A DNA stretch of 5,326 nucleotides from Pseudomonadota bacterium (GCA_023436945.1 JAEZHG010000239.1:1-5326), one strand, 5' to 3'. Positions 1 through 5,149 are shown, numbered from the stretch's first letter. Numbers and translations: made by a program. Notes: generated by a model from the sequence alone, not told the origin.

Positions 1-136
1 TCCAATAGGTCAGCTGGTCCACGGTGATCGGCATGCCGGTGACGGCACAGCGCACGTGGTCGCCCGACTTCACAACATCGAAGTCACCCGGACGATAGGC
101 CAGCTTGGCCTCGATACGGTTACGACCTTCGGTCAT
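1..136 (-). CDS. DUF2093 family protein, N-terminal part (runs off the window)
   Basis: The minus strand from the ATG at 136 is open to the window edge and gives 45 residues. They contain the blocks [21 protein letters not shown] (split here as [21 protein letters not shown] at about residues 14-34) and [10 protein letters not shown] (36-45), which I recognise as the DUF2093 pattern of small alphaproteobacterial proteins of roughly 60-80 residues. The function of the family is unknown to me. One cysteine, C30, lies in the RCAVTG block. The start overlaps the stop of the COG0523 GTPase as ATGA (133-136), so the two are very probably transcribed together and translationally coupled. No strong Shine-Dalgarno is visible before this ATG, which fits coupling. 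The C-terminus lies outside the window. Confidence 0.85.
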   Translation of the reverse strand, partial: MTEGRNRIEAKLAYRPGDFDVVKSGDHVRCAVTGMPITVDQLTYW

Positions 137-1260
137 GCGGCGCAGGCTTCGAAGCCGGCCTTCAGTTCGGCCTCGTTCAGTTCGCGACCGATGAAGACGG
201 CGCGGCTCCAGCGGCGCTCGTTTTCGCCCCACGGCTGTTGCAGGTCACCTTCAAGGATCATGTGCACCGCCTGGAAGACCAGACGGCGGTCTTCGCCCGC
301 CACATCGATGATGCCCTTGGCACGCAGGATGTTCTGGCCCTGCTCGCCCAGCAGCTTGTCCAGCCATGCGGTGAATTTGGCGCCGTTGATCGGACGGTCC
401 AGCGACAGCGAGATGCCCTTGATGTCGTCGTTGTGGGCGTGACCGCGTGCGTGGCCGTGGTCATGGTCGTGCCCATGATCATGCGAGTGGTCGTGGCCGC
501 ACGAAGCGCCGTGGCCGCAGTTCTCGTCATGCACATGGTCATGATCGTGGTGATGGTCATGGCCACAGTTCTCGTCGTGGACGTGGCCTTCGGCACCGTG
601 CGGCGGGTTCACAAAATTCGGATTGACCTCGAGGATGCGCTCCAGATCAAAGGCGTGCAGGCCCAGAACCTGATCCAGCGGCACGTTCGAACGCTCTGCA
701 CGAACGATCGGAGCCAGCGGGTTCAGCGCACGCAGGCGCGCTTCGACAGCGGCCAGCTGGGCCTCATCGACCAGATCGATCTTGTTCAGGATGATGCGGT
801 CAGCGAAAGCCACCTGCTCGCGGGCTTCCTTGGAGTCATCCAGACGCGCCATGACGTGCTTGGCGTCAACCAGAGCGGTCACGCTATCCAGCTGGGTCTT
901 GGCCTTCACCTCTTCGTCCACGAAGAAGGTCTGGGCCACAGGGCCGGGGTCGGCCAGACCGGTCGTTTCCACGATGATGGCGTCAAAGGCAGGCTTGCCC
1001 GGACGCTGGCGCTTCATCAGACCGCCAACCACACGGATCAGGTCACCGCGTACCGTGCAGCAGACGCAGCCGTTGTTCATTTCGAACACGTCTTCATCGG
1101 CCCCGACCACCAGATCGTTATCGATCCCGATCTCGCCAAACTCGTTGACGATGACGGCGTAGCGCTTGCCGTGATCCTCGGTGAGGATGCGGTTCAGAAG
1201 GGTGGTTTTACCGGCACCGAGGTAGCCGGTCAGGACGGTGACTGGGGTCTTTTGGGTCAT
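133..1260 (-). CDS. COG0523/CobW-family GTP-binding metallochaperone with His-rich linker
   Basis: This is a 375-residue G3E-family GTPase of the COG0523 group (CobW, YjiA, YeiR, ZigA relatives), cytosolic proteins that use GTP hydrolysis to deliver metal, usually zinc or cobalt, to client proteins. Visible motifs are Walker [10 protein letters not shown] (12-20), [10 protein letters not shown] (38-47), the metal-binding CxCC (C65, C67, C68 in NGCVCC), ETTGLADP (98-105), and the guanine-specificity motif NKID (159-162). A CobW C-terminal domain follows at about 281-370. Between the domains, residues 221-276 hold 21 His and three Cys (232, 248, 254); this linker explains why the protein is longer than the usual 320 or so residues. 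The start is the ATG after a GAGAGAGG stretch, 13 nt upstream, which is a long spacing. It follows the CDF gene by 53 nt without a visible terminator and overlaps the DUF2093 start. The exact metal and client cannot be read from the sequence; it need not be the cobalamin-pathway CobW, since no cob genes are nearby. Confidence 0.93.
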   Translation of the reverse strand: MTQKTPVTVLTGYLGAGKTTLLNRILTEDHGKRYAVIVNEFGEIGIDNDLVVGADEDVFEMNNGCVCCTVRGDLIRVVGGLMKRQRPGKPAFDAIIVETTGLADPGPVAQTFFVDEEVKAKTQLDSVTALVDAKHVMARLDDSKEAREQVAFADRIILNKIDLVDEAQLAAVEARLRALNPLAPIVRAERSNVPLDQVLGLHAFDLERILEVNPNFVNPPHGAEGHVHDENCGHDHHHDHDHVHDENCGHGASCGHDHSHDHGHDHDHGHARGHAHNDDIKGISLSLDRPINGAKFTAWLDKLLGEQGQNILRAKGIIDVAGEDRRLVFQAVHMILEGDLQQPWGENERRWSRAVFIGRELNEAELKAGFEACAA

Positions 1261-1302
1261 GGCCGCTAGATGGCCTCTCTCAAGCCCGTTGGAAAGACCC
1301 CA
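1243..1302 (-). promoter_or_regulatory. 10-bp inverted repeat enclosing the GTPase start codon
   Basis: TGGGGTCTTT at 1243-1252, inside codons 3-6 of the GTPase gene, is the exact reverse complement of AAAGACCCCA at 1293-1302 in the leader. In the mRNA the arms would form a 10-bp stem whose 40-nt loop holds the purine-rich ribosome-binding region and the ATG at 1260. This could limit or tune translation of the GTPase. The pairing is direct observation; the regulatory role is inference and could be chance. Confidence 0.35.
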
Positions 1303-1313
1303 ATCCTACCATT

Positions 1314-2321
1314 TTAGCAGTGGTGGCAGTCGTCCAGCGCGTTCCGCTCAAGCTGCAGGGTCGTGTGGCTGATGCCAAAGCGCCCCTTGGCGATCTTTTG
1401 CGCCTCGATCAGCAGGGCATCGGCATCATCGCGCGAATGGACAATATGGGCCGTCAATGCCGCATCCGTGGTCGAAAGGCCCCAGACGTGCAGGTCATGA
1501 ATGGCCGTCACCCCATCCAGATCAAGAAGGCTCTGGCGGATGTCCTGCGGGTCCAGATGGCCCGGCGCACCATCGAGCGCGAGGTTGACGGAGTCTTTCA
1601 ACAGCCCCCACGTCGAGATCATGATCATCGCCACGATCAACAGGCTGACGATAGCATCCACCATCGACCATCCGGTGAAAAGGATCACCACGCCTGCAAT
1701 CACAACGCCCAACGACACCGCCGCATCGGCCATCATGTGAAGATAGGCGCCCTTGACGTTCAGGTCCTTGTGCTGGTCCTTCATGAACAGCATGGCCGTG
1801 CCAAGGTTGATGACAAACCCGATCGCCGCCACCGTAATAATGACGCCGCTCTGGACGGGCGCAGGTTCGGTCAAGCGGTGGATGGCCTCGATTGTGATCA
1901 CGCCACAGGCAAAGATCAGCAATAGGGCATTGCCAAGCGCCGCCAGCACAGTCGCCTTGCCGAACCCATAGGTGCGGCGCGGCCCTGCGCTCTTGCGCGC
2001 CAGCCACGCGGCACCGCCGGCCATGGCCAGACCCAGAACATCCGAAAGATTATGGCCTGCATCGGCCATCAGCGCCGAGGAACCAGCCCACCAGCCCGCG
2101 CCAAACTCTGCCGCCACAAATAGCAGATTGACGACCAGACCCACACCATAGCGCCAGTCACCCGTATTGGCGGGCGCATGGTGATGGTGACCGCCTATGC
2201 CGTGATGATGATGTCCATGGCTGTGGGAATGCCCATGCCCGTGATCATGCCCATGGTCGTGGCTGTGGGCATGATCATGGTCGTGATCGTCATGACTATG
2301 GGTGTGCGGAGTGTGGGCCAT
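1314..2321 (-). CDS. CDF-family zinc-type cation efflux transporter with His-rich N-terminus
   Basis: This 335-residue protein belongs to the cation diffusion facilitator family (CzcD/ZitB type), inner-membrane metal/proton antiporters that expel Zn2+ and related ions. Six hydrophobic segments lie at about 57-80, 83-108, 124-148, 157-180, 193-216 and 219-240. The transport-site residues are H90 and D94 (DAGHNLSD, second helix) and H195 and D199 (HMMAD, fifth helix); this HD-HD set is the one linked with zinc preference in ZnT/ZitB-like members. A cytoplasmic domain with HDLHVW (275-280) follows. The first 48 residues carry 24 His, mostly in HD/HG/HS alternation, and the protein ends in CHHC. 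It is not a DmeF type, which has a different second-helix motif. It lies 91 nt downstream of the NicO-like gene and 53 nt upstream of the GTPase gene, suggesting an operon. The start has an AAGGTGA purine run 12 nt upstream, a weak ribosome site. Confidence 0.93.
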   Translation of the reverse strand: MAHTPHTHSHDDHDHDHAHSHDHGHDHGHGHSHSHGHHHHGIGGHHHHAPANTGDWRYGVGLVVNLLFVAAEFGAGWWAGSSALMADAGHNLSDVLGLAMAGGAAWLARKSAGPRRTYGFGKATVLAALGNALLLIFACGVITIEAIHRLTEPAPVQSGVIITVAAIGFVINLGTAMLFMKDQHKDLNVKGAYLHMMADAAVSLGVVIAGVVILFTGWSMVDAIVSLLIVAMIMISTWGLLKDSVNLALDGAPGHLDPQDIRQSLLDLDGVTAIHDLHVWGLSTTDAALTAHIVHSRDDADALLIEAQKIAKGRFGISHTTLQLERNALDDCHHC

Positions 2322-2412
2322 GGGCGCAATCCATCACCTTGTGATCGACAGGTCAATCAGACAAAGAACGTAAGTCTTTGAATGTAAATGTATAACCTAT
2401 CATCTCGTTCTA
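2322..2412 (-). promoter_or_regulatory. Leader of the CDF gene: inverted repeat and weak promoter candidates
   Basis: The 91-nt gap contains a perfect inverted repeat, CAAAGA (2362-2367) and TCTTTG (2375-2380), with a 7-nt loop. On the minus strand a good -35 box TTGACC (2351-2356) is followed after 17 nt by a poor -10, TGGATT (2328-2333), which would make a nearly leaderless transcript. Further upstream, GGTTATAC (2391-2398 region) is AT-rich and holds a half-site reminiscent of GTTAT in Zur-type boxes, but the second arm is poor. A small hairpin (CGTTC 2406-2410, GAACG 2416-2420) has the TGA-TAG double stop of the preceding gene in its loop and has no T-run, so it is not a convincing terminator. 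Read-through from the upstream gene remains the simplest view. Confidence 0.3.
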
Positions 2413-3069
2413 TCAGAACGGATGGAAGGCCATTACAAAACCCAGAATAATCAAGGCCGCACCCAGCACCACGCCCTCATAGCGCGCCCAGCGCTCCAGA
2501 CGCAGGATGGAGTAGCCCGCCATCGCCAGCGAGGTCAGCACAAGCATCCCGACCGCCGTGCCCAGCGCAAATCCTGCCGTCAGCGCCAGGAACATCGACA
2601 CACCCTGAGTGGCCGACGACAGATAGACCGGCAGCAGAACCTCGCCCGGAGACGCCGCCAGCATCGCGATCAGGCCAAAGGTCGCCGCACGGTCTGACAC
2701 CTTCGGCTCGTCATGCTCACAGCCCTTACAGTCCGGCACAGTCGTCTTGTGCCAGTAGCGCGCCAGATAGAAGGCACCAAACAGGAACAGTAGCGCCGAA
2801 GAGATATGCGGCAGCACGCCGTGGACCCAGCGATCCAGCGCCACACCCGCCATAGCCACGACAGCACCTATAACTGCAGTCGTCGCCACATGTGCCAGTG
2901 CCGCCAGCACCACTACAGCAGCGACACGGCGCACACCCCAGCCTTGCGCGCGACCAACAAGGACGAACGGCAGCCAGTGGGTCGGCAATGCTGCATGGAG
3001 TGCAGCGGCAATAAAGCCACCGCCAATAATGGACAGCACGAGGGGTTGGGCGAGATCGGAGGACATCAT
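2413..3069 (-). CDS. NicO/UreH-like polytopic membrane protein, putative metal transporter
   Basis: The frame is open from 3081, where it would give 222 residues. I choose the ATG at 3069 (218 residues): the Shine-Dalgarno GGAGG (3075-3079) lies inside the longer version, 5 nt before the ATG at 3069 and 8 nt before another at 3066, while nothing similar precedes 3081. In the longer numbering, hydrophobic segments lie at about 11-36, 51-80, 89-110, 131-155, 160-192 and 201-220. A signature HAALPTH (29-35) in the first helix and H64 in the second recall the conserved His motifs of the NicO/UreH/HupE-like permeases (LysE superfamily). A polar loop after helix three carries CKGCEHDE (118-125), a plausible metal-binding CxxC-H. 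Family assignment is by pattern only and the substrate is unknown; sulphite exporter-like (TauE) annotation is possible. As first gene before a CDF exporter and a metallochaperone, a role in metal movement is likely. It ends with a TGA-TAG double stop. Confidence 0.72.
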   Translation of the reverse strand: MMSSDLAQPLVLSIIGGGFIAAALHAALPTHWLPFVLVGRAQGWGVRRVAAVVVLAALAHVATTAVIGAVVAMAGVALDRWVHGVLPHISSALLFLFGAFYLARYWHKTTVPDCKGCEHDEPKVSDRAATFGLIAMLAASPGEVLLPVYLSSATQGVSMFLALTAGFALGTAVGMLVLTSLAMAGYSILRLERWARYEGVVLGAALIILGFVMAFHPF

Positions 3070-3078
3070 CACCGCCTC

Positions 3079-3106
3079 CATATAGTGTTACGATGTAACA
3101 GTCGAG
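3079..3106 (-). promoter_or_regulatory. Candidate promoter with a Fur/Zur-like palindromic operator
   Basis: TGTTAC (3086-3091), GAT, GTAACA (3095-3100) is a perfect 6-3-6 palindrome directly before the NicO-like gene. Its arms resemble the TGTTAT/ATAACA core of proteobacterial Zur boxes. On the minus strand it lies between TCGACT (3101-3106, weak -35) and TATATG (3079-3084, weak -10), a spacing of 15 bp, which is shorter than ideal. Such a position suits a repressor that blocks RNA polymerase. The promoter boxes are poor and would start the transcript past the GGAGG ribosome site, so the true start site may be elsewhere; the palindrome is the firm part. Confidence 0.5.
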
Positions 3107-3121
3107 GCTTTAGCCCCTCGA
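3102..3121. other. Inverted repeat in the divergent intergenic region
   Basis: TCGAGG (3102-3107) and CCTCGA (3116-3121) are exact inverted arms, with GGCT-TT-AGCC as an alternative inner stem (3106-3115). It abuts the palindromic operator and has no T-run on either strand, so it is not a clear terminator. It may be a second protein-binding site or a transcript hairpin. The rest of 3122-3240 holds nothing I can name. Confidence 0.35.
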
Positions 3122-3241
3122 TTTCCACTTTGGGATAAGGTCCCCCGTGGATTTCACGCCGAATCCCTTGCGTAGAGGGGTGCAATCAGGCCACACCCTC
3201 GATTCAGAGACGCGATATGGCCGTTTGATGCCCGATATACG

Positions 3242-3269
3242 TTGACTCTTTCGCCACCATCCGTATATG
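3242..3269 (+). promoter_or_regulatory. Sigma70-type promoter of the rplU-rpmA operon
   Basis: TTGACT (3242-3247) and TATATG (3264-3269) are separated by 16 bp, and match the housekeeping -35/-10 consensus at five and four of six positions. Transcription would begin near 3275, giving a leader of about 60 nt before the rplU start. No better pair is seen in the intergenic region. Confidence 0.65.
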
Positions 3270-3280
3270 TCGCCGCTCTT

Positions 3281-3315
3281 CGCCCGCGGGTTTCCCGGCG
3301 GGCGCATTCATTTTT
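3281..3315 (+). promoter_or_regulatory. rplU leader hairpin followed by a T-run (attenuator-like)
   Basis: CGCCCGC (3281-3287) pairs with GCGGGCG (3298-3304), and inside it GGG (3288-3290) pairs with CCC (3294-3296) around a TTT loop, with one bulged G at 3297. Five T follow at 3311-3315, six nt after the stem. The structure falls just downstream of the predicted transcription start and before the rplU ribosome site. The distance to the T-run is longer than in a standard terminator, so attenuation or autogenous control by a ribosomal protein is only a hypothesis. Confidence 0.5.
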
Positions 3316-3336
3316 GCGTTCACGCTGAGGCTTCAT

Positions 3337-3801
3337 ATGTACGCGGTGATCAAGACCGGCGGAAAGCAGTACCGGGTCCAACCGGGCGATGTTGTTGTTG
3401 TCGAAAAGCTCGACGGCGATGCAGGCGCTGCTATTTCCTTTAACGAAGTCCTCATGCTGGGCGGCGACAAGGGCGTTACTGTAGGCGCTCCTGTTGTCGA
3501 AGGCGCCTCGGTGGCTGCGACCCTGATCGAAACCCGCAAGGGCGAGAAGATCAAGATCTTCAAGAAGATCCGTCGTCAGGGCTATCGTCGTACCAACGGC
3601 CATCGTCAGATGGAATCCGTGCTGCGTATCACCGGCATCGAAGGTGCTGGCGAGACCGCTAAGTGGGACGGCAAGGTCGAGCTGATCACCAAGGCTGAAA
3701 TCAATGCTCGCGCTCGTGGCCTGGCCCCGCGCGTCGAAGCTGCCCCGGCTGAGGAAGCTCCTAAGGCTAAGAAGGCTTCGGCCAAAAAAGCCGAAGCCTA
3801 A
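3337..3801 (+). CDS. rplU: 50S ribosomal protein L21
   Basis: L21 binds 23S rRNA and is part of the large ribosomal subunit. The first 103 or so residues match the family throughout: MYAVIKTGGKQYRV at the start, the IFKKIRRQGYRRTNGHRQ rRNA-binding block (about 81-98, seen as KIKIFKKIRRQGYRR), and LRITGIE at the end of the core. The tail (104-154) is rich in Ala, Lys and Glu, an extension common in alphaproteobacteria; the enteric protein stops near residue 103. The start has TGAGG (3326-3330) with a 6-nt spacer. rpmA follows after 142 nt in the same direction, the standard pairing. The last codons and the first base of the stop form a perfect 10-bp stem, described separately. Confidence 0.98.
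   Translation: MYAVIKTGGKQYRVQPGDVVVVEKLDGDAGAAISFNEVLMLGGDKGVTVGAPVVEGASVAATLIETRKGEKIKIFKKIRRQGYRRTNGHRQMESVLRITGIEGAGETAKWDGKVELITKAEINARARGLAPRVEAAPAEEAPKAKKASAKKAEA
3773..3799 (+). other. Stem-loop spanning the end of rplU
   Basis: AGGCTTCGGC (3773-3782) and GCCGAAGCCT (3790-3799) are perfect 10-bp inverted arms around the loop CAAAAAA (3783-3789). The stem covers the last eight or so sense codons and reaches the first base of the TAA. It has no T-run after it on the plus strand. It may block 3' exonucleases or mark an RNA processing point between rplU and rpmA. Biased Ala/Lys codons in the tail could also produce it by chance. Confidence 0.55.
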
Positions 3802-3818
3802 TAGGCTGAGTTTCGTCG

Positions 3819-3835
3819 GGTCCTCTCGCAGGACC
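3819..3835 (+). other. Short hairpin after rplU
   Basis: GGTCCT (3819-3824) and AGGACC (3830-3835) form a 6-bp stem with a CTCGC loop, 17 nt after the rplU stop. The following bases, TAAACAGAAC, contain no T-run, so this is unlikely to end transcription fully. It is probably a processing or stability element of the rplU-rpmA mRNA. Confidence 0.45.
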
Positions 3836-3892
3836 TAAACAGAACAAGCGACCGCCGGCTTATGCTGGATTGTTCGCCAGTAATGACAGGCA

Positions 3893-3920
3893 GGCTCCAC
3901 AAGGTTTTCGAACCGGAGCC
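3893..3920 (+). promoter_or_regulatory. Structured leader hairpin upstream of rpmA
   Basis: GGCTCC (3893-3898) pairs with GGAGCC (3915-3920), and directly inside the 3' arm GGTT (3903-3906) pairs with AACC (3911-3914) closing a TTCG loop, with ACAA (3899-3902) as a bulge on the 5' side. It ends 10 nt before the rpmA Shine-Dalgarno GAGGAG (3931-3936). The site could shape translation of rpmA or bind a ribosomal protein. Role is inferred. Confidence 0.5.
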
Positions 3921-3943
3921 CGTCTCAATAGAGGAGCAACAAG

Positions 3944-4228
3944 ATGGCTCACAAAAAATCCGGCGGTTCGTCGCGTAACGGCCGCGACTCAGAGTCGAAA
4001 CGCCTTGGCGTGAAGAAGTTCGGCGGCGAGAAGGTTCTCGCTGGCAACATCCTCGTTCGTCAACGTGGCACCAAGTTCCACCCGGGCACCAACGTTGGCC
4101 TGGGCCGTGACCACACCCTGTTCGCAACCGTGAACGGCGCAGTGCAATTCACCACCAAAGCTGGTGGCCGTACCTACGTATCCATCGTGGCTGCCAACGA
4201 CGCAGCCGAGGCGATGGCCGCGGAGTAA
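3944..4228 (+). CDS. rpmA: 50S ribosomal protein L27
   Basis: L27 is a large-subunit protein whose N-terminal tail reaches the peptidyl-transferase centre. The 94-residue product begins [20 protein letters not shown], the hallmark of the family, followed by [23 protein letters not shown] and GRDHTLFA, all conserved. It starts directly with MAHKK and so lacks the cleavable N-terminal extension found in many Firmicutes. It is slightly longer than the 85-residue enteric protein because of an Ala-rich C-terminus. The ribosome site GAGGAG (3931-3936) is 7 nt from the ATG. A 9-bp stem begins at the stop codon, and a strong terminator closes the operon about 70 nt later. obg, which often follows rpmA, is not seen in the window. 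Confidence 0.98.
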   Translation: MAHKKSGGSSRNGRDSESKRLGVKKFGGEKVLAGNILVRQRGTKFHPGTNVGLGRDHTLFATVNGAVQFTTKAGGRTYVSIVAANDAAEAMAAE

Positions 4229-4258
4229 CGCGATCTGCACTTTGTCTCGGATCGCGTT
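4227..4258 (+). other. 9-bp stem-loop at the rpmA stop codon
   Basis: AACGCGATC (4227-4235), which begins with the last two bases of the TAA, is perfectly complementary to GATCGCGTT (4250-4258), with a 14-nt loop. There is no T-run, so I read it as an mRNA 3'-end stabiliser or an auxiliary part of the terminator that follows. Confidence 0.45.
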
Positions 4259-4296
4259 GCTCAAGCAGCCGATCCGGACCTAGGGAAAATATTCCG

Positions 4297-4333
4297 CGGG
4301 GAGTCTGGATCACCAGGCTCCCCGTTTGCGTTT
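4297..4333 (+). terminator. Intrinsic terminator of the rplU-rpmA operon
   Basis: CGGGGAG (4297-4303) pairs with CTCCCCG (4318-4324), and CTGG (4305-4308) with CCAG (4313-4316) around an ATCA loop; T4304 and G4317 form a wobble pair, so the stem is 12 bp without a break. TTT (4325-4327), GCG and TTT (4331-4333) follow. The T-tract is short but the stem is strong and the position between rpmA and the next gene is right. Confidence 0.8.
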
Positions 4334-4394
4334 CCCCGCCTCGAAAGCCGTCCGAGCCCTGCAAGGAGACGGCAGAAAGAGATGAGGCAGTAGC

Positions 4395-4928
4395 ATGTGC
4401 GTGATTGAAACCTCCCCCGTCATCGAGACGCGGCGTCTGACCCTGCGCGCCCCGCGTCCCCAAGACGTGTCGCGCATTGCGCGCATGGCGAACGACTATG
4501 ATATCGCGCGCATGACCATGCGCCTGCCGCACCCCTTCACCACACGCCACGCCGAAGACTTCGTCCTTCATGTCGCCAGCCAGGATCCGGCCAGCGCCAA
4601 CACCTTCGTCATCGAGCACGAGGACCACGGCCCTGTCGGCGTGCTCGGCATGTTCGAGGACAAGGATCCGATGCCGGAAACGGGCTATTGGATCGGCCGC
4701 GACTACTGGGGCCGTGGCTATGCGACCGAAGCTCTGGAAGGCGCGCTGGTCTGGGCATCGCGCAAATGGAAGCGTCGCGCCATGACTGCCGGACACTTTG
4801 CCGACAACCCCGCATCGGGCCGCGTTCTGGAGAAGGCAGGCTTCCTCTATACGGGCGAAACGCGTCGTGATTTCAGTCACGCGCGCGGCGCTCTGACGGA
4901 CACCCGCCGCATGGTCTGGCTTGCCTGA
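4395..4928 (+). CDS. GNAT-family N-acetyltransferase (RimJ/RimL-like)
   Basis: The 177-residue protein is a cytosolic acetyltransferase of the GNAT fold that moves an acetyl group from acetyl-CoA to an amine. Visible features are the opening ETRRLTLRAPRPQDV (11-25), typical of the Acetyltransf_3 group; the acetyl-CoA loop in YWIGRDYWGRGYATEAL (98-114; G106-R-G108); and NPASGRVLEKAGF (138-150), the usual Asn/Ser helix of RimJ/RimL relatives. These relatives include ribosomal-protein N-terminal acetyltransferases, but many act on other amines, so the substrate is unknown. The start has TGAGG (4383-4387) 7 nt upstream. A GNAT gene behind rpmA is a recurring order in Caulobacter-like genomes, though here a terminator lies between them. 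An inverted repeat GCCGTC (4347-4352)/GACGGC (4368-4373) covers a purine-rich AAGGAGA in the leader. No clear promoter is seen in 4334-4394. Confidence 0.9.
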   Translation: MCVIETSPVIETRRLTLRAPRPQDVSRIARMANDYDIARMTMRLPHPFTTRHAEDFVLHVASQDPASANTFVIEHEDHGPVGVLGMFEDKDPMPETGYWIGRDYWGRGYATEALEGALVWASRKWKRRAMTAGHFADNPASGRVLEKAGFLYTGETRRDFSHARGALTDTRRMVWLA

Positions 4929-4973
4929 TAGGCTCCTGTAATCGCAGGATTTTCGCCTATCGACGTGTTTTTT
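4927..4973 (+). terminator. Terminator after the acetyltransferase gene
   Basis: GATAGGC (4927-4933), overlapping the stop codon, pairs with GCCTATC (4955-4961); inside, TCCTG (4934-4938) pairs with CAGGA (4945-4949), leaving a TTTTC bulge. Six T follow at 4968-4973, which themselves form the loop of a small CGTG/CACG hairpin (4964-4977). The T-run is 6 nt from the stem, so either the inner stem with TTTT or the whole structure may act. Confidence 0.65.
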
Positions 4974-4994
4974 CACGAAAGTGCAAAAAGCCTG

Positions 4995-5023
4995 TTGACC
5001 CCCAAGAAGTGTCCCCCTATACC
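4995..5023 (+). promoter_or_regulatory. Promoter of the tRNA-Leu gene
   Basis: TTGACC (4995-5000) and TATACC (5018-5023) are separated by 17 bp, a near-consensus sigma70-type pair. Transcription should start near 5030, about 27 nt before the mature tRNA 5' end. It lies directly after the terminator of the preceding gene, so the tRNA is its own transcription unit. Confidence 0.75.
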
Positions 5024-5056
5024 CCACTCATCGGCGGGGCGGAAACGCTCCCACCG

Positions 5057-5143
<87 letters not shown>

Positions 5144-5149
5144 TCTTTT

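Noticed and set aside
238..1269. Long open frame on the plus strand opposite the COG0523 gene (343 codons)
   Set aside because: It is the antisense of a fully recognisable GTPase; its Val/Met-rich stretch is just the mirror of the His codons, and no family pattern is seen.
2401..2420. Terminator between the NicO-like and CDF genes
   Set aside because: The CGTTC/GAACG stem is only 5 bp and no T-run follows it on the minus strand.
3115..3204. Direct repeat CCCTCGATT at 3115-3123 and 3196-3204
   Set aside because: Nine bases in a window this size can repeat by chance and no wider similarity surrounds the two copies.
3154..3603. Minus-strand frame overlapping the rplU promoter and 5' half
   Set aside because: Antisense shadow of L21 with no ribosome site or recognisable domain.
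3893..3920. Possible tRNA or tRNA remnant because of the T-arm-like GGTTTTCGAACC
   Set aside because: No D-arm, anticodon arm or acceptor stem surrounds it; it is better read as an mRNA hairpin.
4149..5027. Open minus-strand frame of 292 codons across rpmA end, GNAT gene and spacer
   Set aside because: It runs antisense to L27 and the acetyltransferase and through two terminators and part of the tRNA promoter; the product resembles nothing I know.
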